This document shows positions 19,033 to 27,664 of a DNA stretch of 64,000 bases, piece after piece (within the stretch, counting starts at the first letter, position 1; every line of letters begins with the position of its first letter). This DNA is from CAWHOW01 sp963831005. Lineage in GTDB: Bacteria > Bacteroidota > Bacteroidia > Bacteroidales > CG2-30-32-10. The DNA lies in NCBI GenBank assembly GCA_963831005.1, contig CAWHOW010000031.1, forward strand, positions 1 through 64,000, in the 5' to 3' direction. The position numbers and the translations under genes were made by a program. The notes beneath the pieces were generated by a model. The model saw only the letters and a list, made by a program, of their open reading frames with translations, searched no databases and was not told where the DNA came from.

Positions 19033-19332
19033 TTAGATGCCTTTTATTTTTTCTTTATGCTTGGTTAATTGTTTTTTTAAAGCATCAACAGCGCTATCGG
19101 TTGCTTCTTCAAAAGTTTTGCATTGCTTTTTTGCAAACAGATCGTTTCCCCTGATAAATAATTTTATCTCGGTTACTTTGTTATCTGTGTTGCTGTTTTT
19201 GTCCAGTTTCAGGGTTACTTCACTCCCTATTACTCCATCGTAAATGGCTGAAAGTTTGTGAAGTCTTTCCTGAACAAAGTCTTCTAATTTTTGATCCGCT
19301 TTAAAGTGGATTGAACTGATTTTAATTTTCAT
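19033..19332 (-). CDS. hpf: Ribosome hibernation promoting factor (short form)
   Basis: A 99-residue HPF/RaiA-type protein that binds the 30S subunit decoding region and stores inactive ribosomes in slow growth. It shows the family beta-alpha-beta pattern (MKIKISSIHFKADQKLEDFVQERLHK, VTEIKLFIRGNDLFAKKQ) and the terminal helix (SAVDALKKQLTKHKEK). It lacks the C-terminal dimerisation domain of the long form. It starts 17 bp after the recombinase gene, as in many Bacteroidota, and ends before a clear terminator. Confidence 0.9.
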   Translation of the reverse strand: MKIKISSIHFKADQKLEDFVQERLHKLSAIYDGVIGSEVTLKLDKNSNTDNKVTEIKLFIRGNDLFAKKQCKTFEEATDSAVDALKKQLTKHKEKIKGI

Positions 19333-19349
19333 AAATCCTCCCGTTTTTT

Positions 19350-20234
19350 TTATGCTTTTGGATGTGATTGTTGATAAACTTTTTTTAATTTTTCTATTGT
19401 ATTGTGCGTGTATATTTGAGTAGCTGAAAGATTTGAATGCCCCAGCAATTCTTTAATTGCATTCAAATCTGCGCCATTGTTAAGCATGTGCGTGGCAAAT
19501 GTATGCCTCAAAATATGCGGGCTTCTTTTTTCCATTGTTGTTACCATGCTCAGGTAATGATTTATCATCCTGTACACAAGCTTTTGATAAACTTTATTCC
19601 CTTTTACTGTGATAAATAAATAATTATTTTTAGCTGTTTCTTTTATTTCATCCCTTTGCTGTAAATATAATTCAATTTGTATTACGAGTGAATTACCCAA
19701 CGGGATTATTCTTTCTTTATTACGTTTACCTAAAACTTTTATTGTTTTTTTTACCAGGTCAATATCTAAAACGGTAAGATTTACCAGTTCCGACAATCGC
19801 ATACCAGTCATGTAGAACATTTCAACTATTACCCGGTTTCTTATTCCTTCAAAATTGTTTCCGAATTCAATTTTATTAAGCAATACTTCCATCTGTTCAG
19901 TAGCAACGTACGATGGCAGTCTTTTCGATACTTTGGGCGCTATTATCTTCACCATTGGATTCACGGTGATTTCGCCTTCTTTGATAAGAAATTTGAAATA
20001 TGATTTAAGGGTAGAAATTTTTCGGTTTACCGCACGTGCTGAAATCCCATTCTCCATCAGGCTTGCCAGCCATGAACGGATGTGGGTGAATTCAATTTCT
20101 TTATAATTGTTTATGCTATATTCTTCCAGGAGAAAGGAATAAAACTGATCAAGGTCGTTACGGTAAGAGACAACTGTGTAAGGTGAATATCTTTTTTCGA
20201 ACTGAATATACTGGAAAAACCTGTCGTTTGCCAT
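19350..20234 (-). CDS. xerC: Tyrosine recombinase XerC/XerD-like
   Basis: A 294-residue chromosome-dimer-resolution recombinase. The N-terminal SAM-like DNA-binding domain (YSPYTVVSYRNDLDQFYSFL) and the catalytic domain are complete: Arg in TGMRLSELVNL, the HILRHTFATHML box, the second His in GHSNLSATQIYTH and the Tyr nucleophile. I chose the internal MANDRFFQYIQ start because alignment to the family begins there; an upstream ATG at 20273 adds 13 residues. It is paired with hpf, not with a mobile element, so this is the housekeeping enzyme. XerC and XerD are hard to tell apart here. Confidence 0.9.
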   Translation of the reverse strand: MANDRFFQYIQFEKRYSPYTVVSYRNDLDQFYSFLLEEYSINNYKEIEFTHIRSWLASLMENGISARAVNRKISTLKSYFKFLIKEGEITVNPMVKIIAPKVSKRLPSYVATEQMEVLLNKIEFGNNFEGIRNRVIVEMFYMTGMRLSELVNLTVLDIDLVKKTIKVLGKRNKERIIPLGNSLVIQIELYLQQRDEIKETAKNNYLFITVKGNKVYQKLVYRMINHYLSMVTTMEKRSPHILRHTFATHMLNNGADLNAIKELLGHSNLSATQIYTHNTIEKLKKVYQQSHPKA

Positions 20235-20392
20235 CGTTCTTAATAAATGAAAAAGAAGAAATTCTTGTATCAAAAGTACTACATTTTTTGAAAGGATACA
20301 AATATTTCTTCTTAAATAATGAAATATAAAATTATTTCATTACAAATCCTGAATTTGTTTTCAGGCTATAATAACGGGAATGCTTGATATTA

Positions 20393-20590
20393 TCAGAACC
20401 CGGGATCTTCTTCGTGAAGCTTCTGGATATAAATAGCTTTGAGTCGTTCACCTCTTTTAACTACAGAAGGCTTTGTAAATTTTTGGCGTTCTCTTAATTC
20501 TTTAACAACACCAGTTTTTTCAAATTTACGTTTTAGTTTTTTTAAAACTTTATCAATGCTTTCGCCTTCTTTAACAGGTACTATAATCAT
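20393..20590 (-). CDS. rpsU: Ribosomal protein S21
   Basis: A 65-residue small-subunit protein with the family start IIVPVKEGESIDKVLKKLKRKFEKTGV and a basic C-terminus typical of Bacteroidota. S21 helps with translation initiation. Complete. Confidence 0.95.
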   Translation of the reverse strand: MIIVPVKEGESIDKVLKKLKRKFEKTGVVKELRERQKFTKPSVVKRGERLKAIYIQKLHEEDPGF

Positions 20591-20635
20591 ATTTTTCCTT
20601 TTATAATTTACTTATTTATTTCAATATTGGGGGTG

Positions 20636-20643
20636 CAAAGGTA
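20636..20643 (-). promoter_or_regulatory. -7 promoter element for rpsU
   Basis: TACCTTTG on the minus strand matches TAnnTTTG exactly, about 45 bp ahead of rpsU. Confidence 0.6.
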
Positions 20644-20698
20644 GTTATTTATTTCTATTTAAAAAATTATTTGTAATAAATTTCAAATCTGAACATTA

Positions 20699-22879
20699 TT
20701 ATAAATTCTCAAGAATAAAATCTGTCATCCTTTTAAACAGATGGTAGCGAGTGTATCCTCCATAAATACTGTGATTCTTGTTCGGGTAGAATTGCATCTC
20801 GAATTGCTTGTTTGCTTCAACCAATGCATTGACAAGCATCATGGAATTCTGCAAATGCACATTATCATCGGCAGTGCCATGAACGATCAACAGTTTCCCT
20901 TTAAGTTTTCTCACATGGTTAACGGGTGAGTTATCATCATACCCGCTTGCGTTGTCTTTTGGAAGTCCCATGTAACGCTCTGTATAGATATTATCATAAT
21001 AACGCCAGTTGGTAACGGGTGCTACAGCAATTCCCATTTTAAAGTAATCGGCGCCTTTTGTCATACATAATGCGGTCATATAGCCTCCATAGCTCCAGCC
21101 CCATATACCAATGCGTGATTTGTCAATGTAGGAAAGATTGCCAAGATATTTTGCTGTTTCGATCTGATCAACTGTTTCAAGTTTACCCAATTGTTTGTAA
21201 GTGGATTTTTTAAAAGCATCTCCTCTGCCACCAGTGCCTCTGTTATCAACTGATACAACAATATATCCTTTTTGAGCCAACATCTGGAACCATGCATAAT
21301 CCATGTAGGCCCAACTGTTCATAACAGTTTGGTCGCCGGGGCCACCATATACATACATTAGCACTGGATATTTTTTCTTTGCATCAAAATCAGCAGGTTT
21401 AATCATCCATCCATTTAATTCTATCTCATCGGAAGTTTTGAACTTGAAGAATTCTTCCTTAGAAAAGCCGAATGATTTCATAGCAGAAATGATCTCCGCA
21501 TTGTCGTAAACCACGTTCAATTCTTTTCCGTCAGACTTGTTTATGGAAACATAGGATGGAGTATTTGCGCTGCTATACGTATTAATGAAATATTTAAATC
21601 CTTCACTAAACTGAACTTCATTAACACCGTCCTTAGATGATATCTTTGTTTTCTTTGTCCCATCAAGCTTCACAGAATATAAAGCTTTTTCGGTGGGTGA
21701 CTCTTCATCGGAAACATAGTAAACTATACCTTCTTTCTCATCCACACCTTTAACTTCAAGAACTTCCCAGTTGCCTGAAGTTAGCTGCTTTACAAGGCTG
21801 CCATCCATATTATAAAGATAAATATGGGTGTAACCATCTTTATCGCTTGTGAAAATAAAATGACTTTTATCTTTCAGGAAGATAAGGTTATTCGATATGT
21901 CAATATAGCATTTATTGGTCTCAGTGTAAACAGCCTTTGAAGCGCCTGTAGTAGCATCCGCAAGCAATATCTCGAGTTTGTTCTGAAGTCGGTTCATCCG
22001 CTGAATGGATAGTACATTCGGATCTGCTGTCCATTTAATACGTGGAATATACTGGTCTTTTTCTTTCCCTATATCCATGGTTTGTGTTTTGGCTGTTTTC
22101 AGGTCGTAAATATGTATGCTTACAACCGAATTATCCTCTCCTGCTTTAGGATATTTATATTTATAAATAGTAGGATAAAGACTGTCAAAAAGCGTCATGT
22201 CGAATTCTTTCACTTTGCTTTCATCAAAGCGGTAAAAGGCAAGTTTAGAGCCATCGGAAGACCATGAATAAGCTTTAGTAAATTCAAATTCTTCTTCATA
22301 AACCCAGTCGGGACTTCCGCAGATAATATTGTTGTAAAGCCCATCTTTGGTAACCTGATCTTCTTTACCGGAGGCAAGGTCTTTAATAAAAATATTGTTA
22401 TCACGAAGGAAAACAACTTTCGAGCCATCGGGTGAAAAGCTTGCCAGTCGCTGCTTACCACCATTGGACAATGGAGTAAGTTTTTCTGTTTTTATATCCC
22501 ATATATAATAATTCATTTTAGTGGAATGCCTGTAGATCCTTTCAAGGTTAGTTCCAATAAGAATCTTTGTCTCGTCAGGGCTAAGTAAATATTCATCAAT
22601 CCCTATGCCTTCTTTCTCTCCGTCAGGCACTAACTGACTTGTGCGGACAATGGTCTTTTCAAGCTTTCCTGTTTTATACAGATATTCATTAATCATGATA
22701 TTATTCTCCAGTATGCAATAGTGCTCTCCATCTTTCATGGGCACAACATCATCGAGCGTGGTCGGGTAAAATGTTCCCGATTCCCATATATCTTCAAGTG
22801 TAAGTTCTTTCTTTTCTGTTTGAGATTTGACAGAAATAAAACATATTAAAATGAATGACATTAATACAAACTTTTTCAT
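20699..22879 (-). CDS. Dipeptidyl peptidase IV-type S9 serine peptidase
   Basis: A 726-residue secreted or periplasmic exopeptidase that removes X-Pro/X-Ala dipeptides. A signal peptide is clear (MKKFVLMSFILICFISVKSQ). An N-terminal beta-propeller (about residues 40-480, with the substrate-binding EE in WVYEEEFEFTKAYSW) is followed by the alpha/beta-hydrolase domain. The triad is visible: Ser in GWSYGGY near 597, Asp in GTADDNVHLQNS near 668, His in NKNHSIYGG near 703. Length is normal for bacterial DPP4. It is monocistronic, and tRNA-Val lies upstream on the other strand. Confidence 0.95.
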   Translation of the reverse strand: MKKFVLMSFILICFISVKSQTEKKELTLEDIWESGTFYPTTLDDVVPMKDGEHYCILENNIMINEYLYKTGKLEKTIVRTSQLVPDGEKEGIGIDEYLLSPDETKILIGTNLERIYRHSTKMNYYIWDIKTEKLTPLSNGGKQRLASFSPDGSKVVFLRDNNIFIKDLASGKEDQVTKDGLYNNIICGSPDWVYEEEFEFTKAYSWSSDGSKLAFYRFDESKVKEFDMTLFDSLYPTIYKYKYPKAGEDNSVVSIHIYDLKTAKTQTMDIGKEKDQYIPRIKWTADPNVLSIQRMNRLQNKLEILLADATTGASKAVYTETNKCYIDISNNLIFLKDKSHFIFTSDKDGYTHIYLYNMDGSLVKQLTSGNWEVLEVKGVDEKEGIVYYVSDEESPTEKALYSVKLDGTKKTKISSKDGVNEVQFSEGFKYFINTYSSANTPSYVSINKSDGKELNVVYDNAEIISAMKSFGFSKEEFFKFKTSDEIELNGWMIKPADFDAKKKYPVLMYVYGGPGDQTVMNSWAYMDYAWFQMLAQKGYIVVSVDNRGTGGRGDAFKKSTYKQLGKLETVDQIETAKYLGNLSYIDKSRIGIWGWSYGGYMTALCMTKGADYFKMGIAVAPVTNWRYYDNIYTERYMGLPKDNASGYDDNSPVNHVRKLKGKLLIVHGTADDNVHLQNSMMLVNALVEANKQFEMQFYPNKNHSIYGGYTRYHLFKRMTDFILENL

Positions 22880-22974
22880 AAAGTATTTGATTTTGTTTAT
22901 AAAAAGATTAATTAATTCAAGGGTTTCAAAATTATAAAAATTAAACAGGCAGCATGGCTTTTTATTAAAATTTA

Positions 22975-22982
22975 TACATTTG
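22975..22982 (+). promoter_or_regulatory. -7 promoter element for tRNA-Val
   Basis: TACATTTG matches TAnnTTTG, ending 10 bp before the tRNA. No clear -33 TTTG. Confidence 0.55.
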
Positions 22983-22992
22983 TAAAGTATTT

Positions 22993-23067
22993 GGGTTGTT
23001 AGCTCAGTTGGTTTAGAGCATTACCTTGACAGGGTAGGGGTCACTGGTTCGAATCCAGTACAACCCA
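22993..23067 (+). tRNA. tRNA-Val (GAC)
   Basis: The acceptor GGGTTGT pairs with ACAACCC. The anticodon loop TTGACAG reads GAC and the discriminator is A. Its 3' end is overlapped by the C-terminal codons of the convergent recombinase, which suggests it is the insertion site of the adjacent element. Confidence 0.95.
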
Positions 23068-24586
23068 CCCAACTGGACGTCCTTCTTTTGTTGAAGCGGC
23101 GTCCTTTTTATTTTTTCTTTTTAAATTTCCCCCAAAACCATTGTATTTACTTAGAATGAGGTAGGGCTCATTCCATTTTATTTTTACTTTTTTATCCAGT
23201 AAAAGACGGTTCGAACTGATTTTTTCAACAAACAATTTGATTTCGTCATAATTTTCCGATTTTGAAATCTCTCCAGCATGATGAGCGGCTTCCAGCCACC
23301 TCATCATTGGTTCGAACCAAACGATAGCCTTATCCCCAAATTGTTTGGACTGTTCTTCTAAATCTCCTTTTTTTATTATCAATTTTTCTTTCTTTTCTAA
23401 ATACGTATCTTTTTCTATTATTCCTTCCAGAAAACCGTTTACAAGCGTATCAAGCTTTCTTTTTACTTCGATAATAGCATTTCCTATATTTTGTATTAAT
23501 GCCTGCTGACCTATTTTCTCTTCTGCTGCCCATTTTTCTATTTGTTCTAATCCTGTTTTATACCATGATTCAGGTAATGTAATTTTTTTAAGCTCTTCTT
23601 TTAATTGTCCTGCTAACAGATGCTCTTGTAAATAACTCTGAGAACAAGCCTGTTTTCTCTTGGAGCAACGATAGTAACGATATGTTCCTCCATTGCCTTT
23701 GCCATATTGTGCCGAGATGGAACAACCGCATTCACCACATTTAAGCAATTCCGTAAATGGAAAATCATGCTTGAACTTGCTTTTTCTTGGTCTGTTATTG
23801 TTATTCATTCTTGCTTGAACAGCTTCAAAAAGTTCATTACTTATTATTGCCGGAAATGTTCCTTCAAATAGTTCATCATTGTATTTTATCTTGCCAATAT
23901 AAGCTTGATTTTTTAGTGTTAAATAGATACGAGATTTAGAACAGATTCCACCTTTGTGATTGAATACACCATATAAACTAAGGCAATGTCTTAAGCTATC
24001 AACGCTTTCTTTTCCGTCTGCATAATCTCTAAAAATCTTTTCTACTATTTTTGAATTTATTGAATCGGGCTCTATATTTCTTGTCTTTGGATTATTGACG
24101 TATCCAAATGGCGCACGAGTGAGCCATTCGCCACGCCTTATTTTTTGCCGAATGCCACGCTTAACATTTTCTGAAAGATTATCAGAGTAATATTTTGATT
24201 GCCCGAAAGCGACTTGTAGCATAAACAATCCCTGCGGTGTCGGTTCAAACCAAAAAGTAGGAAACCGCAAAGCACATATTTTTTTTATATCCACCAAATA
24301 AATCGATCTGCCCGCCATCAACGGAATTTCGTGCCAGGCGGTCAGGATGCCAAGCTATTATTCCTACTGGCTCTTTGGATGAATATATTTTCTCTAGCAT
24401 CTTGTTAAACTCTGTCCTTCCCGGAGTTTTTGCACTTTTGCTTTCAATAAATCTTTCAGCAATAATTATCCCTTCCCTCTGTGCATATTGATCTACTTCG
24501 ACTAATTGTGCTTCAATAGACATCGCCTGTTTTTCTTCTGCTTCAGAGGATTTACGGGCATAGAGAAAATATTTTACAGTTCTCAT
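23041..24586 (-). pseudogene. Large serine recombinase, single frameshift
   Basis: Two reading frames join to one recombinase of about 510 residues. The N-terminal resolvase domain (YARKSSEAEEKQAMSIEAQL with the nucleophile Ser, then WHPDRLARNSVDGGQI) is at 24245-24586. The recombinase domain (RGEWLTRAPFGYVNNPKTR), zinc ribbon (LLKCGECGCSISAQYGKG...CSKRKQACSQSYL) and C-terminal coiled coil continue to 23041. One extra base near 24304 breaks the frame, between GGQI and IYLVDIKK. The last 13 codons are antisense to the 3' end of tRNA-Val. It is probably the integrase of the element at 23-27.5 kb, inactive unless the frameshift is an error. Confidence 0.8.
23065..23201. repeat. 137-bp perfect inverted repeat, left arm
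   Basis: Identical, in inverse orientation, to 25531-25667. It starts inside the last three bases of tRNA-Val and covers the final 45 or so codons of the recombinase. Confidence 0.95.
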
Positions 24587-25530
24587 AATCCTACTTTTTA
24601 TATTTTTTCAAAATTACTGTGTTTATTTCTTGCTTTGGACAATGTGAATAACTTTAAATCCTTTTTGCGAATATCTTAAATTGTTTTTTGTTGTTTCCCT
24701 CTATCCATCACTGATAGCAAAACATTAAATAAAACACCAGCAAGCTGACTAATTTTATTTAATGCTTTGCTTCTATCAGCCTGCAAGAAAAATTAAAATC
24801 CATGATATTCCGCTATCGCTCCTTCTCATGAATTTATAATTATACTTGCTTTTCGCACAAACTATTTTAAGGTGAAAATCGTGAAACAGAAATCGCAAAA
24901 AGATATTTAAAGTTATTTAAGGAAACAGCACATTAAAAAATCAAAAAAACCATTTAAGGAAATACTATTTTATCTTTTTTTGTTTTTTTAATAAGCTGTT
25001 CCCTGTGTTAAGAGGTATCAATAAAAGAAAAAAGTAATCCCCACACGGCTTGCTTGTCCGACAATTTAAGCAATCAGTCTTTGCCATTACTTTTTTCTTT
25101 CATTGATGAATCGTTTTTTATTATATCAGTTATCTCTTTTAAATAAACACAGTTTTGAACCTCTCTGAATCTTTTAGTATTAACCAAATGGTATGCGATA
25201 AAACCAGCTTAGACAATTTATGCCACCACTAACAAACATCAAGGTTATATGAATTTTAAAGGGAAAATTTACTTGTTATCTCTTTATTTTTTTAGGGTGT
25301 AAATTTTCCCTTTAAAAACCTTGACTTTTGTTTTTCCTTCGCTTTCTTTTTGTTAAGCTGGTTTTATATTAATCATCCTGATTAATGTAGCGTCAAATAA
25401 ATGCCAGCTTCGCTGACTATTTCATTTAACACTACCTTTATACCTGTGAGAGTAAATGAAAAAGAAAAATTGTTGCTCCACTTCGCTCTGCATTTTTTTG
25501 GCTAAAATTGACAACGAACCTTCAAACTAA
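24587..25530. other. Gene-free, hairpin-rich segment of the mobile element
   Basis: No gene is supported. The sequence is a succession of long imperfect inverted repeats: 24711-24779 (CTGATAG ends, inner CAGC/GCTG), 24921-24949 with 24975-25003 (about 25 of 29 bp), 25017-25038 with 25086-25107 (21 of 22 bp), 25198-25367 (nested) and 25387-25435 (GTAG/CTAC ends, inner CAGC/GCTG). The first and last share the same inner stem. Confidence 0.7.
25198..25367. repeat. Nested long inverted repeat
   Basis: The outer arms ATAAAACCAGCTTA (from 25198) and TAAGCTGGTTTTAT (to 25367) enclose TCAAGGTT/AACCTTGA and then a perfect 19-bp stem at 25254-25272 / 25299-25317 with a 26-base loop. It could form a large cruciform or a structured RNA. 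Confidence 0.8.
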
Positions 25531-25667
25531 TACTGGATAAAAAAGTAAAAATAAAATGGAATGAGCCCTACCTCATTCTAAGTAAATACAATGGTTTTGG
25601 GGGAAATTTAAAAAGAAAAAATAAAAAGGACGCCGCTTCAACAAAAGAAGGACGTCCAGTTGGGTGG
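25531..25667. repeat. 137-bp perfect inverted repeat, right arm
   Basis: Inverse copy of 23065-23201, identical over 137 bp. The identity stops abruptly on both sides. Confidence 0.95.
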
Positions 25668-25724
25668 TTCTTGCTGAACGAAGTCAGGGACTATTTTAAA
25701 GCTCAATTCCATAAGCAAAAGTAA
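25533..25724 (+). pseudogene. Duplicated C-terminal fragment of the serine recombinase
   Basis: Read on the plus strand, the right arm encodes the same C-terminus as the recombinase (LDKKVKIKWNEPYLILSKYN ... EGRPVGW). It then departs into FLLNEVRDYFKAQFHKQK and stops. The rest of the gene is absent upstream. This is a remnant of a second recombinase copy or the product of an inversion or gene conversion. Confidence 0.7.
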
Positions 25725-25984
25725 TGTAATTTCCACTAATTAACGTTTTCAAAAAACGTTTAAGTTTCTTGTTACTTTTTTTATAAAGTAACCAAAAATA
25801 TAGAAAACTTTAAAGCCCTGCTTATGGTCGTTTATCGCACAAGTCAACGCTATCCATGCCACGACCATCTCATCTGTCATCGCACAAGTATCCGCCGCTC
25901 TAAGTTTTCTGTTGCCTGCCCGCTTTAAAAGTTAATATTAAAACTACAGGGGAGGGTAATTGATGTTCTTAAAATTGTTTTTTA
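25668..25984. other. Gene-free spacer before the relaxase gene
   Basis: No coding signal apart from the end of the recombinase fragment. A palindrome AACGTTTT/AAAACGTT lies at about 25742-25760, and CCATAAGCA (near 25710) is inverted as TGCTTATGG (near 25820). I see nothing else. Confidence 0.5.
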
Positions 25985-26950
25985 TTACATGCCCAGACCA
26001 AAGTCATTTCCCTTGCTTTGTTCTTTATCTTTTCTTTCCTGTCGCCTGATTTCTTTTCCCCCTTCTTTCATTAGGTTATTCTTTCTATCTTCATTGCCTT
26101 GCTTCTCCAAAATAATATTCAGGTCTCTGTTCATTTTATCTTTTTGAGCCTGTAATTTTTGACTCTGTTCCTGAGTCTCTTTTAATTTCTTTTTATATGC
26201 TTCAATATTTAACTCGCCTATTTTATACAGTTGATTTGCATCTTGTGCAAGCTGGTTATTTTTTTCAAACTCTTGATTTATTAACCCCAGTTCATAATAA
26301 GTTTTCTTCAGATATTTCTTAGTCTGATATTCAACTTTAGTGCCTCGTTCTAATGTTATACCACATTCTTTTCCATAAGGGAAACTCATCTCAAAATAAT
26401 CATCCTGTAGTTTACGTAACATGTCACGGTTGCCTGTAAAATCTCTGGCGCAAAGACGATTTTCTTCTTTTTTACCTTCTATATATCCATCACCTTTTGA
26501 ACGCTTCCACCTTACCTCTTTTTTTATAATAGGAACAACAATAACATGTACATGCGGGTTGGTCTCATCATAATGTTCGGCAATGGCTACAATATTTTCT
26601 GTTCCATGTTTTTTTTCTAAACATTTTACACAGTTTGTAAAATGTTTTGAAGGAGTATATGCCTGAAGAAAATCCGGTGAACCGGACATAACATATTCTA
26701 ACGCCATAACGGAGTTTTTTCGCTCCTGCACTCCTGCATCTCCAAGTCGATAATATATCGTATCTTTCAATGACTTTTTTGTTTCAATACCATCTATTAG
26801 AACATAACTTTTGTTTAAGACACTTTGTCCGATTTTTATATTCTCGGGTGTATCGTACCCTAATTCTGAATACAATCTGTTATTATGAATACCTGCTCTT
26901 TTTATTGCTCCGGCAGATATTGGCTTTACTCTTATTGTGACGTATGACAT
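25985..26950 (-). CDS. MobV-family relaxase (Mob/Pre)
   Basis: A 321-residue mobilisation protein that nicks and carries DNA at oriT during conjugal transfer. The N-terminal relaxase domain has the MobV metal-binding motif HYDETNPHVHVIVVPI near residue 130. The N-terminal YVTIRVKPISAGAIKRAGIHNNR and the later segment NRLCARDFTGNRDMLRKLQDDY fit the same family. The C-terminal third is a charged coiled coil (residues 220-310). It is slightly short for the family. No replication protein or coupling protein is nearby, so the element would depend on a helper. An oriT-like inverted repeat lies just upstream. Confidence 0.85.
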   Translation of the reverse strand: MSYVTIRVKPISAGAIKRAGIHNNRLYSELGYDTPENIKIGQSVLNKSYVLIDGIETKKSLKDTIYYRLGDAGVQERKNSVMALEYVMSGSPDFLQAYTPSKHFTNCVKCLEKKHGTENIVAIAEHYDETNPHVHVIVVPIIKKEVRWKRSKGDGYIEGKKEENRLCARDFTGNRDMLRKLQDDYFEMSFPYGKECGITLERGTKVEYQTKKYLKKTYYELGLINQEFEKNNQLAQDANQLYKIGELNIEAYKKKLKETQEQSQKLQAQKDKMNRDLNIILEKQGNEDRKNNLMKEGGKEIRRQERKDKEQSKGNDFGLGM

Positions 26951-26975
26951 AGGTTTTAATCTTTTTTAAAAATTA

Positions 26976-27022
26976 AAAAATTTAAGCTTTGTATAGAAAG
27001 TATATACAAAGTTTAAATTTTT
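26976..27022. other. Candidate oriT inverted repeat upstream of the relaxase
   Basis: A 20-bp arm at 26976-26995 and its complement at 27003-27022 differ at one position and flank a 7-base loop. The arms contain CTTTGTATA / TATACAAAG. MobV relaxases nick at such A/T-rich inverted repeats just upstream of their own gene, so position and form fit; the nick site is not identified. Confidence 0.55.
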
Positions 27023-27089
27023 GCTAAATCTGAACTATTTTTGGGGACGTTTTTTTATTTTATTTTATTTTTTTACATGTTTTTTTGAA

Positions 27090-27524
27090 TTACCGATTGT
27101 GCTTATTGTCCGCATTGCCTATAAACACTATACATTCATTGGCAACCAGCACAGGCTGTGGGTAGGTAAAAAAGATTTTAGTGTCGATCTTTTACTATTT
27201 CATCATAAACTGCGTTGTCTTATTGCCATTGATTTAAAGATTTGGGAATTTACACCCGAACATAAAGGCAAAATGGAATTTTATCTTACTGTACTTAACA
27301 AACAAGTGAAACTCGAAGATGAAAACAATTCCATTGGTATTATCATTTGTCGCAGCGAAGAAAAAACCGTTGTTGAATATTCCTTGAGTAACTCATCTCA
27401 TCCCATTGGTGTAGCCACTTACAGCACTTCTGCTAAACTTCCCGCTAATTATAAAAAATTCTTGCCTTCAAAAAGCGAAATCGAAAAGCGGTTATCTGAT
27501 TTTTTTACAAAAGATGAAAAATGA
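27090..27524 (+). pseudogene. C-terminal fragment of a YhcG-type (DUF1016) PDDEXK nuclease-domain protein
   Basis: The recognisable region starts near FIGNQHRLWVGKKDFSVDLL and continues HKLRCLIAIDLK, GKMEFYLTVLNKQVKLEDEN, SIGIIICRSEEKTVVEYSLS and HPIGVATY. This is the C-terminal nuclease fold of YhcG-like proteins, with its acidic residues and DLK motif. Intact members have about 350 residues and an N-terminal helical domain, which is missing. The upstream frame (from a TTG at 27021, overlapping the inverted repeat) is low-complexity hydrophobic sequence. It is probably a remnant left by the insertion and may mark its right boundary. Confidence 0.75.
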
Positions 27525-27664
27525 TTTGAAGGAGAGTTAAATTCACAAATATTTAGTACACTTTCGTTTCAAATTATAAATCGGTTTTTGTGAATAATAT
27601 GCTCTCTTTCTTTACCGCTATTATGCGGCTTTTCTTTTTTTCTCAATATCGATTTTATTTTTAA

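Noticed and set aside
24711..25435. Integron attC sites
   Set aside because: One hairpin has GTTAAAT/ATTTGAC-like ends, but their polarity is opposite to attC core sites and no integron integrase or cassettes are present.
23065..27524. Clean integrative element with matching attL/attR direct repeats of tRNA-Val
   Set aside because: I found no second direct copy of the tRNA 3' end to the right; the only long repeat is inverted. Boundaries stay unproven.
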